Below, piece after piece: positions 7,042 to 15,080 of a DNA stretch of 47,521 bases. The notes under the pieces are model-generated. The model ran no database searches, was not told where the DNA came from, and was given only the letters and a program-made list of their open reading frames with translations. Where the stretch lies: contig CANMWT010000018.1 of assembly GCA_947501635.1 (NCBI GenBank), forward strand, positions 1-47,521, given 5' to 3'. Every line of letters begins with the position of its first letter. Position 1 is the first letter of the stretch. Position numbers and translations under genes: made by a program. The DNA comes from an uncultured Roseobacter sp. (GTDB taxonomy: Bacteria > Pseudomonadota > Alphaproteobacteria > Rhodobacterales > Rhodobacteraceae).

Positions 7042-9980
7042 GTCAGATCAACCGGATCGACGGCGGCCAGATCGACCGCACACAAACCCTGAAGTTCAAC
7101 TTCAACGCAAAAACATACACCGGCCACCCCGGAGATACGCTGGCCTCGGCGCTGCTGGCCAATGGCGTCAGGCTGATGGGGCGCTCGTTCAAGTACCACC
7201 GCCCGCGTGGCCCGCTCACAGCCGGATCAGAGGAGCCCAACGCGCTGGTAGAACTGCGTGGCGGCGCGCGCGCTGAACCCAACACCCGGGCAACCACGAT
7301 CGAGCTTTACAACGGGCTTTGGGCGCGCAGCCAGAACCATCTCGGCCCACTTGGGCTTGATGTAATGGCAGTGAATGATCTGTTCTCCGACTTTCTGTCC
7401 GCGGGGTTCTACTACAAGACGTTCATGTGGCCCGCCGCCTTTTGGGAAAAGCTCTACGAACCAGTCATCCGCCGGGCCGCCGGTCTGGGGGCGCTGTCGG
7501 GCAAGGCCGACCCAGATACCTATGACAAAGGGTACCTGCACTGCGATCTGCTGGTGATCGGCGCGGGGCCATCGGGGTTGATGGCCGCGCGTACAGCCGC
7601 CCGTGCCGGTGCGCAGGTCATCCTGACCGACGAGGATTTTCGCATGGGCGGCCGCCTCAACAGCGAAACGCTCGAAATCGGCGAACAAACCGGAGCTGAC
7701 TGGGCCGCCGATACGGTCGCCGAACTGGCCGCGCAGCCCAATGTGCGCCTGATGCCCCGCACCACCTCGATTGGCGCGTTTGACCACGGCATCTACGGCG
7801 CCGTCGAACGGGTCAGCGACCACCTGCACCGGCCTGAAGACGGAAAACCACGCCAGATCCTGTGGCGCATCTACACACGACAAACGATCCTTTGCGCCGG
7901 CGCCACCGAACGCCCTATCGCCTTTCGCAACAACGACCGGCCCGGCATCATGCTGGGCTCGGCTGTCCGCAGCTATGTCAACCGCTTCGGCGCGGCACCC
8001 GCGCGGCAAATCGCGGTCTTTACCAACTCCGACGATGGCCACAAGACAGCGCAAGACCTACACGCCAAAGGCATCCGCGTCGCGGGCGTCATCGACATCC
8101 GCAAGGATGCCCCGCGCAGCGACGCCTATGACGTATTTGCTGGCAGCAAAGTAACCGACAGCAAAGGACGCCTCGGCCTGCGCCGCATCGAAGTCGAACG
8201 CGCCGACGGCACGCGGCACTGGATCGACTGCGGCGCGCTTGCCGTCTCGGGCGGGTGGAACCCGAATGTGCACCTGACATGTCACCAGCGCGGCAGACCC
8301 CAGTGGAACGAAAGTCTCGCAGCCTTTGTACCGGGCGGCGTGCTGCCCCCCGGGCTCAGCGTCGCGGGCGCCGCAAACGGTGTCATGTCGACCGCGGGCG
8401 CCCTGCGCAGCGGCGCAGCAGCGGCCTGCACGGCACTCTCGCTCAAGGCAATGCCGGACCTGCCCGAAGCCGAAGACGCCCCCCTCTCGATCACACCGTT
8501 CTGGCACGTCGCGGGTAAGGGCCGCGCCTGGCTTGACCAGCAAAACGATGTGACGGTCAAAGACGTCAAGCTCAGCCATCAGGAAGGATACAGATCGGTC
8601 GAGCATCTTAAACGCTATACCACGCTGGGCATGGCCACCGATCAGGGCAAAACCTCAAATGTCGGCGGGCTTGCAATACTGGCCGAACTTGCCGGCAAAT
8701 CCATCCCCGATGTGGGCACCACCATCTTTCGACCACCCTATACGCCCACGGCCATCGGCGTTTTTGCCGGTCGGTCGCGGGGCAAGGCCTTCAAGCCGAC
8801 GCGCAAAACCCCCAGCCACATCTGGGCCGAGGAACAGGGTGCTGTCTTCGTTGAAGCGGGCAACTGGCTGCGCGCCCAGTGGTTCCCCCGTGCGGGCGAG
8901 ACGCACTGGCGGCAAAGCGTCGACCGTGAGGTGCAGGCAACACGCGGCTCGGTCGGCGTTTGTGATGTCACGACACTGGGCAAGATAGACGTACAAGGCA
9001 GCGACGCTGCGGCCTTTCTCAACAAGGTCTACTGCAACGGGTTCGCCAAACTGCCCGTGGGCCGCACACGCTATGGGCTGATGCTGCGCGAAGACGGCAT
9101 CGCCATGGACGATGGCACAGCAGCCCGGCTCGCCGAAGACCACTTCGTTGTGACCACCACCACCGCCAATGCCGTCAGCGTCTACCGGCACATGGAATTT
9201 GTCCGCCAGTGCCTCTTTCCCGACATGGACGTGCAGCTGATCTCCACAACTGAAAGCTGGGCTCAATTTGCTGTCGCCGGACCAAATGCGCGCAAGGTTC
9301 TGCAAAAGATCGTCGACCCGTCTTGCGATATTTCCAACGACGCCTTTCCCTTCATGGCCTGCGCCGAGATTACCCTGTGCGGGGGGCTGCGCGGGCGCCT
9401 GTTCCGCATCTCGTTCAGCGGCGAACTCGCATATGAAATCGCCGTGCCCACACGATACGGCGACGCCCTGATCCGGCGGATTATGGAGGTCGGTGCCCCC
9501 TACGACATCACCCCCTACGGCACCGAAGCGCTTGGCGTGATGCGCATCGAAAAAGGCCACGCCGCCGGCAATGAATTGAACGGCACCACGACCGCGCTGA
9601 ACCTCGGACTGGGCCGCATGGTCAGCCAGACAAAGGACAGCATCGGCACCGTTTTGTCACGCCGCGAAGGGCTCAATGCGCCGGATGCGCTCCGTCAGGT
9701 GGGGCTCAGACCGCTCGACCCCAAGGACAAGGTGCCTGCCGGGGCGCATCTGATGGCCGCCACCGGGCCCGTCGATGCAGCCCACGATCAGGGCTATGTC
9801 ACATCGGCATGCTACTCACCAACACTGGGCCATCACATTGCGCTGGCCTTTCTCAAAAACGGGGCGGAGCGTCTGGGCGAAACCCTGCGCCTTGTCAGCC
9901 CGCTCACCGGCGTCGAGACCCATGTCGAAGTGGTCAGCCCCCACTTCTTTGACCCGCAAGGAGACCGGTTGCGTGCATAG
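7038..9980 (+). CDS. mgdC: N-methylglutamate dehydrogenase subunit C (sarcosine oxidase alpha-like)
   Basis: A 980-residue large subunit. Residues about 15-95 form the ferredoxin-like N-terminal domain of sarcosine oxidase alpha subunits (GHPGDTLASALLANG, RSFKYHRPRG). A dinucleotide-binding domain begins at VIGAGPSGLMAARTA, residues 173-187. The C-terminal third (about 600-970) is a glycine-cleavage T / aminomethyltransferase-type folate-binding domain, with IEKGHAAGNELNGTTTALNLGLG near the end. The subunit would pass the methylene unit from oxidised N-methylglutamate to tetrahydrofolate, or release it as formaldehyde. It overlaps mgdB by ATGA and is followed immediately by the gamma-like subunit. 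Confidence 0.85.
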   Translation: MSQINRIDGGQIDRTQTLKFNFNAKTYTGHPGDTLASALLANGVRLMGRSFKYHRPRGPLTAGSEEPNALVELRGGARAEPNTRATTIELYNGLWARSQNHLGPLGLDVMAVNDLFSDFLSAGFYYKTFMWPAAFWEKLYEPVIRRAAGLGALSGKADPDTYDKGYLHCDLLVIGAGPSGLMAARTAARAGAQVILTDEDFRMGGRLNSETLEIGEQTGADWAADTVAELAAQPNVRLMPRTTSIGAFDHGIYGAVERVSDHLHRPEDGKPRQILWRIYTRQTILCAGATERPIAFRNNDRPGIMLGSAVRSYVNRFGAAPARQIAVFTNSDDGHKTAQDLHAKGIRVAGVIDIRKDAPRSDAYDVFAGSKVTDSKGRLGLRRIEVERADGTRHWIDCGALAVSGGWNPNVHLTCHQRGRPQWNESLAAFVPGGVLPPGLSVAGAANGVMSTAGALRSGAAAACTALSLKAMPDLPEAEDAPLSITPFWHVAGKGRAWLDQQNDVTVKDVKLSHQEGYRSVEHLKRYTTLGMATDQGKTSNVGGLAILAELAGKSIPDVGTTIFRPPYTPTAIGVFAGRSRGKAFKPTRKTPSHIWAEEQGAVFVEAGNWLRAQWFPRAGETHWRQSVDREVQATRGSVGVCDVTTLGKIDVQGSDAAAFLNKVYCNGFAKLPVGRTRYGLMLREDGIAMDDGTAARLAEDHFVVTTTTANAVSVYRHMEFVRQCLFPDMDVQLISTTESWAQFAVAGPNARKVLQKIVDPSCDISNDAFPFMACAEITLCGGLRGRLFRISFSGELAYEIAVPTRYGDALIRRIMEVGAPYDITPYGTEALGVMRIEKGHAAGNELNGTTTALNLGLGRMVSQTKDSIGTVLSRREGLNAPDALRQVGLRPLDPKDKVPAGAHLMAATGPVDAAHDQGYVTSACYSPTLGHHIALAFLKNGAERLGETLRLVSPLTGVETHVEVVSPHFFDPQGDRLRA

Positions 9981-10533
9981 CCTGCCCCCTCAAACCGCTC
10001 TGGGCGCTCAAAGCGCGCAGCAAGATGTTATCGGCACCCTGTCGCTGACCGAAGTGCCGGATGTGGCCATCGCGTCGGTGGCCGCGCGCAAGGGGCACGA
10101 GGCCGCCTGCGCCAAGACCCTGCAAAAGCTGCTGGGCGCAACGCCCCCCGGCCCGGGAGAGATGACTGGCACCACGCCCTACGCGGCCATCTGGATGGCA
10201 CAGGATCAATGGCTGCTCTGCGCGCCTTTGCACAGCCACGAAGACATCGCATCCTTGCTGAAAGAAGAGTTTGGCGCGGATGCGTCCATCACGGAACAGA
10301 CCGACGGCTGGGCCTGTTTCGACATCTCCGGTGCAGCGATGCATGACATGTTCGAACGCCTCTGCCCCGCGCCGGTGCGCAGCATGCAGACCGGTCACGC
10401 CACGCGCACCACGATCCACCACATCGGCTGTTATCTGATGTGCCAGGACGGTGCCTTTCGCGTGATGGCTCCCAGATCATCCGCCGGATCACTTTACCAC
10501 GCCCTGATCGAGGCAGCCCGGTCCGTCAGCTGA
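9973..10533 (+). CDS. mgdD: N-methylglutamate dehydrogenase subunit D (sarcosine oxidase gamma-like)
   Basis: A 186-residue protein of the sarcosine oxidase gamma family, with a weak aminomethyltransferase-like fold and the typical C-terminal stretch TIHHIGCYLMCQDGAFRVMAPRSSAGSLYHALIEAA. The start is inferred as GTG 9973, overlapping the last codons of mgdC, with AAGGAG about ten bases upstream. An in-frame ATG at 9775 lies deep inside mgdC and would add a tail without family similarity. It completes the four-subunit order B-D-A-G of sarcosine oxidase, which in methylamine clusters is mgdABCD. Confidence 0.8.
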   Translation: MHSLPPQTALGAQSAQQDVIGTLSLTEVPDVAIASVAARKGHEAACAKTLQKLLGATPPGPGEMTGTTPYAAIWMAQDQWLLCAPLHSHEDIASLLKEEFGADASITEQTDGWACFDISGAAMHDMFERLCPAPVRSMQTGHATRTTIHHIGCYLMCQDGAFRVMAPRSSAGSLYHALIEAARSVS

Positions 10534-10549
10534 TCTCAAGCAGCGGCGC

Positions 10550-10578
10550 TTTTCATTCTGCGGTGATGTTTTTATACT
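10550..10578 (+). promoter_or_regulatory. Possible promoter of the XRE-cupin regulator
   Basis: A -10-like TATACT at 10573-10578 lies 17 bp downstream of TTTTCA (10550-10555), in the 116-base gap between mgdD and the regulator gene. The -10 is good and the -35 poor, so this is a tentative call. Confidence 0.3.
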
Positions 10579-10649
10579 CTGAGGAAAACTCCAATCCGCC
10601 AGACTGATGTGCCAGCCTGTGCGGTCGGACCCTCTGAAGGATACCGCCG

Positions 10650-11294
10650 GTGACGCAGACCAAACCTTCTTCCGGCCAATTGGCCCAGGACCCGCATCGC
10701 ATCAGCGAGGCGCGCGAGAAAGTGCTGGAAATCGCCATCGGCCGCGAAGTACGCAGCCACCGCAGGCAACAAAACATCACCGTCGCCGAGTTGTCGGCGA
10801 CCACAGGTCTCTCCATCGGGATGCTGTCCAAAATCGAAAATGGCAACACTTCGCCCTCCCTGACCACCCTGCAGACGCTGGCCAATGCGCTGTCGGTCCC
10901 GCTGACGACCTTCTTCAAGGGTTTCGAGGAAAAGCGCGAGGCGGTGCATACCAAAGCGGGGCATGGGGTCGAACTGGAACGCGAGGGTACCCGCGCCAAT
11001 CACCAGTACAACCTGCTGGGCCATATCGGGGCCAACGCCAGCGGCGTCATTGTTGAGCCGTATCTTATCACGCTCAGCCATGAATCAGACGTCTTCCCGA
11101 CCTTTCAGCACGGCGGAATCGAAACGATCTATATGCTTGAAGGCCGCGTCGATTACCGCCATGGCGACAGTGTCTACCCGCTGGCCCCCGGCGACACGCT
11201 TTTCTTCGATGCCGACGCGCCGCACGGCCCCGAGGTGCTGGTGGAGCTGCCCGCGCGCTATCTGGCCATTATCAGCTACCCGCAAAACACCTGA
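10650..11294 (+). CDS. XRE-family regulator with C-terminal cupin domain
   Basis: A 214-residue regulator. The XRE-type helix-turn-helix occupies about residues 30-88 (VRSHRRQQNITVAELSATTG, SIGMLSKIENGNTSPSLTTLQ) and a cupin_2 sensor domain about 130-208 (HGGIETIYMLEGRVDY, LAPGDTLFFDADAPHGPE). Such proteins often sense a small amine or amino acid in the cupin. The gene sits between mgdABCD and mgsABC, so it most likely controls methylamine use; that is inference. The GTG start at 10650 is preceded by GAAGGA at a good distance. The next ATG is internal to the DNA-binding domain. Confidence 0.8.
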   Translation: MTQTKPSSGQLAQDPHRISEAREKVLEIAIGREVRSHRRQQNITVAELSATTGLSIGMLSKIENGNTSPSLTTLQTLANALSVPLTTFFKGFEEKREAVHTKAGHGVELEREGTRANHQYNLLGHIGANASGVIVEPYLITLSHESDVFPTFQHGGIETIYMLEGRVDYRHGDSVYPLAPGDTLFFDADAPHGPEVLVELPARYLAIISYPQNT

Positions 11295-11373
11295 ACCAAA
11301 GCGCCGTTGCGCTCAAAAACATGTCGATACAGGCGCGCAACCTTACCCAGCAGTGAAAAATGTTTCCCTTTAG

Positions 11374-11402
11374 TTGAAGGCGTGAGCTATTGGTGCTACA
11401 TG
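11374..11402 (+). promoter_or_regulatory. Possible promoter of the mgs-gmaS operon
   Basis: In the 162-base gap between the regulator and mgsA, TTGAAG (11374-11379) is followed after 17 bp by TACATG (11397-11402). A small hairpin-forming AGCGC-CGTT-GCGCT lies just after the regulator's stop, about 11300-11313. The promoter spacing is right but the -10 matches only partly. Confidence 0.3.
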
Positions 11403-11456
11403 CCGGACAGGGTGCAGGCAGGCTTGCAAATCCGGAAATGCGATAGGGGAAACGTC

Positions 11457-12386
11457 ATGTGTGGAATCGTGGGGCTGTTTTTAAAGGACAAGGCGCTTGA
11501 GCCTCAATTGGGGGCCCTGCTGACCAACATGCTGATTACAATGACAGATCGCGGCCCTGATAGTGCGGGGATCGCGATATACGGCAACCCAGAGACCGGC
11601 CGCAGCAAGCTGGTGATACAGTCGGAAAACCCACAGATCGACTTTCCCGGGTTAGATGCCCTGATTGGTGACAGACTGGGTGCGCCCGTGACGATAGCGC
11701 CCAAAGACACGCATGCCGTGTTGACTGTCCCCGCGGGGACAACCCAGGCGGTACGCGCTGCACTGGCCGAACACAACCCGTCACTCCGCGTGATGAGCCG
11801 CGGCGACAGTATTGAAATCTACAAGGAGGTCGGGTTGCCCAAGGACGTGGCGGCCCGCTTCGACCTGCCCCACCTTAGCGGCACACATGGGATAGGCCAC
11901 ACACGCATGGCGACAGAATCCGCCGTCACGACCCTCGGCGCGCATCCCTTCAATACCGGCGACGACCAGTGCCTTGTACACAACGGCTCGCTGAGCAACC
12001 ATAACTCGCTGCGGCGCAAGCTGCGGCGTGAAGGCATGCACATCGAGACCGAGAACGACACCGAAGTCGGCGCGGCCTACCTGACATGGCGGATGCAAAA
12101 CGGGGCCACACTGGGCGAGGCGCTGCAAAGCAGCCTGTCAGATCTGGATGGATTCTTCACCTTTGTCGTCGGCACGAAAGACGGCTTTGGCGTGGTCCGC
12201 GATCCGATCGCCTGCAAGCCCGCAGTGATGGCCGAGACAGAGCAATACGTAGCCTTCGGGTCAGAGTATCGCGCGCTGGTGGACCTGCCGGGCATCGACA
12301 CCGCACGCGTGTGGGAGCCCGAGCCCGCAACGGTCTATTTCTGGAGCCATGCCGACGGCCCCTCCGAAACCAGCAAGGCGGCCTGA
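11457..12386 (+). CDS. mgsA: N-methylglutamate synthase subunit A (class II glutamine amidotransferase)
   Basis: A 309-residue Ntn-type glutamine amidotransferase domain. Cys2 directly after the start (MCGIVGLF) is the expected catalytic nucleophile, followed by TDRGPDSAGIAIYG and the later HTRMATESAV and QCLVHNGSLSNH motifs. It corresponds to the amidotransferase part of glutamate synthase carried as a separate protein. In N-methylglutamate synthase this subunit attacks gamma-glutamylmethylamide and releases methylamine for transfer to 2-oxoglutarate. The ATG at 11457 was chosen because the cysteine must be residue 2 and AGGGGA lies upstream. It is followed by mgsB after one base. The glxB gene of rhizobia is the same family. 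Confidence 0.85.
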   Translation: MCGIVGLFLKDKALEPQLGALLTNMLITMTDRGPDSAGIAIYGNPETGRSKLVIQSENPQIDFPGLDALIGDRLGAPVTIAPKDTHAVLTVPAGTTQAVRAALAEHNPSLRVMSRGDSIEIYKEVGLPKDVAARFDLPHLSGTHGIGHTRMATESAVTTLGAHPFNTGDDQCLVHNGSLSNHNSLRRKLRREGMHIETENDTEVGAAYLTWRMQNGATLGEALQSSLSDLDGFFTFVVGTKDGFGVVRDPIACKPAVMAETEQYVAFGSEYRALVDLPGIDTARVWEPEPATVYFWSHADGPSETSKAA

Positions 12387-12387
12387 C

Positions 12388-13065
12388 ATGCAAACCATCG
12401 ACCTACAAGACACCGGCCTGCGCAGCCTCAACCAGATGCTGCACGATCAGGCAGAGACGACAAACCAGACGGTCTGGGAAATCGACAATCCCAAGGGCGC
12501 GCATGCCATCGCCTGCGGTCTCGACGCCCCGATCGAAGTGGTCGTCAAAGGATCGACAGGCTACTACTGCGCGGGCATGAACAAAGAAGCCACCGTGCGC
12601 ATAAAGGGATCAGCCGGACCGGGTGTCGCCGAGAACATGATGAGCGGCTCGGTCATTATTGATGGCGATGCCAGCCAGTACGCGGGCGCCACCGGCCATG
12701 GCGGCCTTTTGGTCATCAAGGGCAATGCCTCGTCGCGCTGCGGCATCTCAATGAAGGGCATCGACATCGTCGTGCATGGCAATATCGGTCACATGAGCGC
12801 TTTCATGGCACAGTCGGGAAACCTCGTGGTCTGCGGGGACGCCGGCGAGGCACTGGGAGATTCGCTCTACGAGGCGCGGCTTTTCGTGCGCGGTTCGGTG
12901 AAATCGCTGGGCGCGGACTGCGTCGAAAAAGAGATGCGCCCCGAGCATCTGGAAATCCTGAGGGACCTGCTGGAGCGCGGCGAATGCAACGCGAAGGCAG
13001 AGGAATTCCGCCGCTACGGCTCTGCGCGCAAGCTTTACAACTTCAACATCGACAACGCGTATTAG
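12388..13065 (+). CDS. mgsB: N-methylglutamate synthase subunit B (GXGXG beta-helix protein)
   Basis: A 225-residue protein of the GXGXG repeat type, equivalent to the C-terminal beta-helix of glutamate synthase large chain. Repeats such as SGSVIIDGDASQYAG, GGLLVIKGNASSRCG and SGNLVVCGDAGEALG stack through the centre. It has a structural rather than catalytic role, linking amidotransferase and FMN subunits. Its ATG is one base after the mgsA stop, with AAGGCGG inside the end of mgsA as ribosome site. Also known as GlxC. Confidence 0.85.
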   Translation: MQTIDLQDTGLRSLNQMLHDQAETTNQTVWEIDNPKGAHAIACGLDAPIEVVVKGSTGYYCAGMNKEATVRIKGSAGPGVAENMMSGSVIIDGDASQYAGATGHGGLLVIKGNASSRCGISMKGIDIVVHGNIGHMSAFMAQSGNLVVCGDAGEALGDSLYEARLFVRGSVKSLGADCVEKEMRPEHLEILRDLLERGECNAKAEEFRRYGSARKLYNFNIDNAY

Positions 13066-13073
13066 GGCCCGAC

Positions 13074-14411
13074 ATGAAAGACGACACCAACGGCATCCCC
13101 CGCACGGTCCCGATCCAGTCGGCGACATTCTCCAACCCCGTCAACGCGGAAATCCGCCGCGCCGCGGCGACCGGCATCTACGACATCCGGGGCGGTGGGG
13201 CGAAACGCAAGCTCCCCCATTTTGATGACCTGCTGTTTCTGGGCGCCTCGATCTCGCGCTATCCGCTCGAAGGGTACCGCGAGAAGTGCGAGACCTCTGT
13301 CACGCTCGGGACACGCTTTGCCAAAAACCCGATCCAGCTTGATATCCCGATCACCATTGCGGGCATGTCCTTTGGTGCCCTGTCCGGCCCGGCGAAAGAG
13401 GCGCTGGGACGCGGCGCCACTCTGGCGGGCACATCAACCACGACCGGCGACGGCGGGATGACGGACGAAGAGCGCGGGCATTCAGACAAGCTGGTCTATC
13501 AGTATCTGCCGTCCCGCTATGGGATGAACCCCGATGACCTGCGCCGCGCCGACGCCATTGAGATCGTGGTCGGTCAGGGCGCCAAGCCCGGCGGGGGTGG
13601 CATGTTGCTGGGGCAGAAGATTTCCGACCGTGTCGCCGAGATGCGCAACCTGCCCAAAGGCATTGACCAACGCTCTGCCTGCCGGCACCCGGACTGGACT
13701 GGCCCGGACGATCTTGAGATCAAGATCCTCGAACTGCGCGAGATCACCGGATGGCGGGTGCCGATTTACATCAAAGTCGGCGGAGCGCGCCCCTATTTCG
13801 ACACCACGCTTGCCGTCAAGGCCGGCGCGGATGTTGTTGTGCTGGACGGGATGCAGGGCGGCACAGCGGCCACGCAGGATGTGTTTATCGAGCATGTGGG
13901 ACAGCCGATCATCGCCTGCATCCGCGAAGCGGTGCGCGCGCTGCAGGATCTGGGCATGCACCGCGAGGTCCAGCTGGTCGTCTCGGGCGGTATCCGCACG
14001 GGCGCTGACGTGGCAAAGGCCATGGCCATGGGCGCGGATGCGGTCGCAATCGGCACGGCCGCGCTGATAGCCCTTGGTGATAACGACCCCAAATGGGAGG
14101 CGGAGTACAACGCTCTGGGCACCACTGCGGGGGCCTATGACGACTGGCACGAAGGCAATGACCCCGCTGGTATCACCACACAGGACCCGGACCTGATGGC
14201 GCGCCTCGATCCGGTGGAAGGCGGGCGGCGGCTGAACAATTACCTCAAGGTGATGACACTGGAAGCACAGACCATCGCGCGCGCCTGCGGCAAGAACCAT
14301 CTGCACAATCTTGAACCCGAAGATCTTTGCGCTGTGACGCTTGAGGCGGCAGCCATGGCCAAGATACCCTTGGCCGGAACAAACTGGTATCCTGGCTGCG
14401 AGAAGGAATAA
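13074..14411 (+). CDS. mgsC: N-methylglutamate synthase subunit C (FMN-binding glutamate synthase domain)
   Basis: A 445-residue protein of the FMN-binding glutamate synthase family. The flavin-barrel motifs are clear: IAGMSFGALSGPAKEALGRG, GQGAKPGGGGMLLGQK, VVVLDGMQGGTAATQ and VVSGGIRTGADVAKAMAMGADAV. In bacterial glutamate synthase the barrel is followed by a three-cysteine motif holding an Fe-S cluster just before PVGVATQ. Here that stretch, between IALGDN and DPAGITTQDP, has no cysteine. The Fe-S centre of the parent family is therefore probably missing or held elsewhere. It starts nine bases after mgsB. The catalytic role would be condensing bound methylamine with 2-oxoglutarate to give N-methylglutamate. 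Confidence 0.85.
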   Translation: MKDDTNGIPRTVPIQSATFSNPVNAEIRRAAATGIYDIRGGGAKRKLPHFDDLLFLGASISRYPLEGYREKCETSVTLGTRFAKNPIQLDIPITIAGMSFGALSGPAKEALGRGATLAGTSTTTGDGGMTDEERGHSDKLVYQYLPSRYGMNPDDLRRADAIEIVVGQGAKPGGGGMLLGQKISDRVAEMRNLPKGIDQRSACRHPDWTGPDDLEIKILELREITGWRVPIYIKVGGARPYFDTTLAVKAGADVVVLDGMQGGTAATQDVFIEHVGQPIIACIREAVRALQDLGMHREVQLVVSGGIRTGADVAKAMAMGADAVAIGTAALIALGDNDPKWEAEYNALGTTAGAYDDWHEGNDPAGITTQDPDLMARLDPVEGGRRLNNYLKVMTLEAQTIARACGKNHLHNLEPEDLCAVTLEAAAMAKIPLAGTNWYPGCEKE

Positions 14412-14441
14412 AACCCTGCGTTACAACAACAAAATCAACCG

Positions 14442-15056
14442 ATGGACCTGACGTCGATCATTCTGTTTACCACGGTTCTGGCGGTTACTGCGGGCTCTCC
14501 GGGGCCGAGTATCGCGGCACTGGTCGCACGTGTCCTGTCGCGCGGGCCCAAAAGCGTGCTGCCCTTCCTCGCCGCCATGTGGATCGGAGAAGGGCTGTGG
14601 CTGACTGCGGCCATATTGGGCCTGTCTTACATCGCACAGACTTTTGCTACCGTCTTTCTGATTCTGAAGTGGGCGGGCGTGGCCTATCTGCTCTATCTCG
14701 CATGGCGCATGTGGCACGCACCGACCGACCCGCAAGACGCCGCCATCCCGCACTCCGGCGGGGGCTGGCAGTTGTTTGGCGCAGGCTGTGCCGTGACGCT
14801 GGGCAACCCCAAGATCATGGCCTTCTACATCGCCCTTCTCCCCACACTGATTGACATCTCTGCCGTCACCCTGTCGGGTTGGGCGGAACTGATTGCCGTC
14901 ATGCTTGTGGTGCTGATCGCGGTCGACCTGGCCTGGGTTTGTGCCGCGAGCGCCGCGCGCCGCCTGCTCAAGAGCCCGGATGCCATCAGAATTGCCAACC
15001 GTATCAGCGCCAGCACAATGGGCGGCGCCGCATTGGGCATCGCCACTCGAACATAA
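14442..15056 (+). CDS. LysE/RhtB-family exporter
   Basis: A 204-residue inner-membrane protein with five to six hydrophobic segments and the family N-terminus TVLAVTAGSPGPSIAALVARVLSRG. The middle carries GCAVTLGNPKIMAFYIALLP, the usual LysE/RhtB signature. These proteins export amino acids or small amine derivatives. Its place between mgsC and gmaS suggests it acts on an intermediate or by-product of the pathway, for example gamma-glutamylmethylamide, N-methylglutamate or methylamine, but no experiment or residue pins the substrate. The ribosome binding site is weak. Confidence 0.8.
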   Translation: MDLTSIILFTTVLAVTAGSPGPSIAALVARVLSRGPKSVLPFLAAMWIGEGLWLTAAILGLSYIAQTFATVFLILKWAGVAYLLYLAWRMWHAPTDPQDAAIPHSGGGWQLFGAGCAVTLGNPKIMAFYIALLPTLIDISAVTLSGWAELIAVMLVVLIAVDLAWVCAASAARRLLKSPDAIRIANRISASTMGGAALGIATRT

Positions 15057-15080
15057 CCGCCGTTTTCAAGGAGACACCAC

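Noticed and set aside
8655-9560. 301-codon open frame on the minus strand opposite mgdC
   Set aside because: It is an antisense shadow of a well-supported 980-residue subunit and has no domain signature.
5504-10533. Calling the four-gene set sarcosine oxidase soxBDAG
   Set aside because: The homology is real, but no glyA or folate gene follows. The set is linked to mgsABC and gmaS instead, and the delta-like subunit lacks its zinc cysteines, so N-methylglutamate dehydrogenase is the better call.
11457-14411. Fragmented or frameshifted glutamate synthase large chain
   Set aside because: Each of the three pieces has its own start and ribosome site, in a subunit order known for N-methylglutamate synthase, so they are separate subunits and not a broken gltB.
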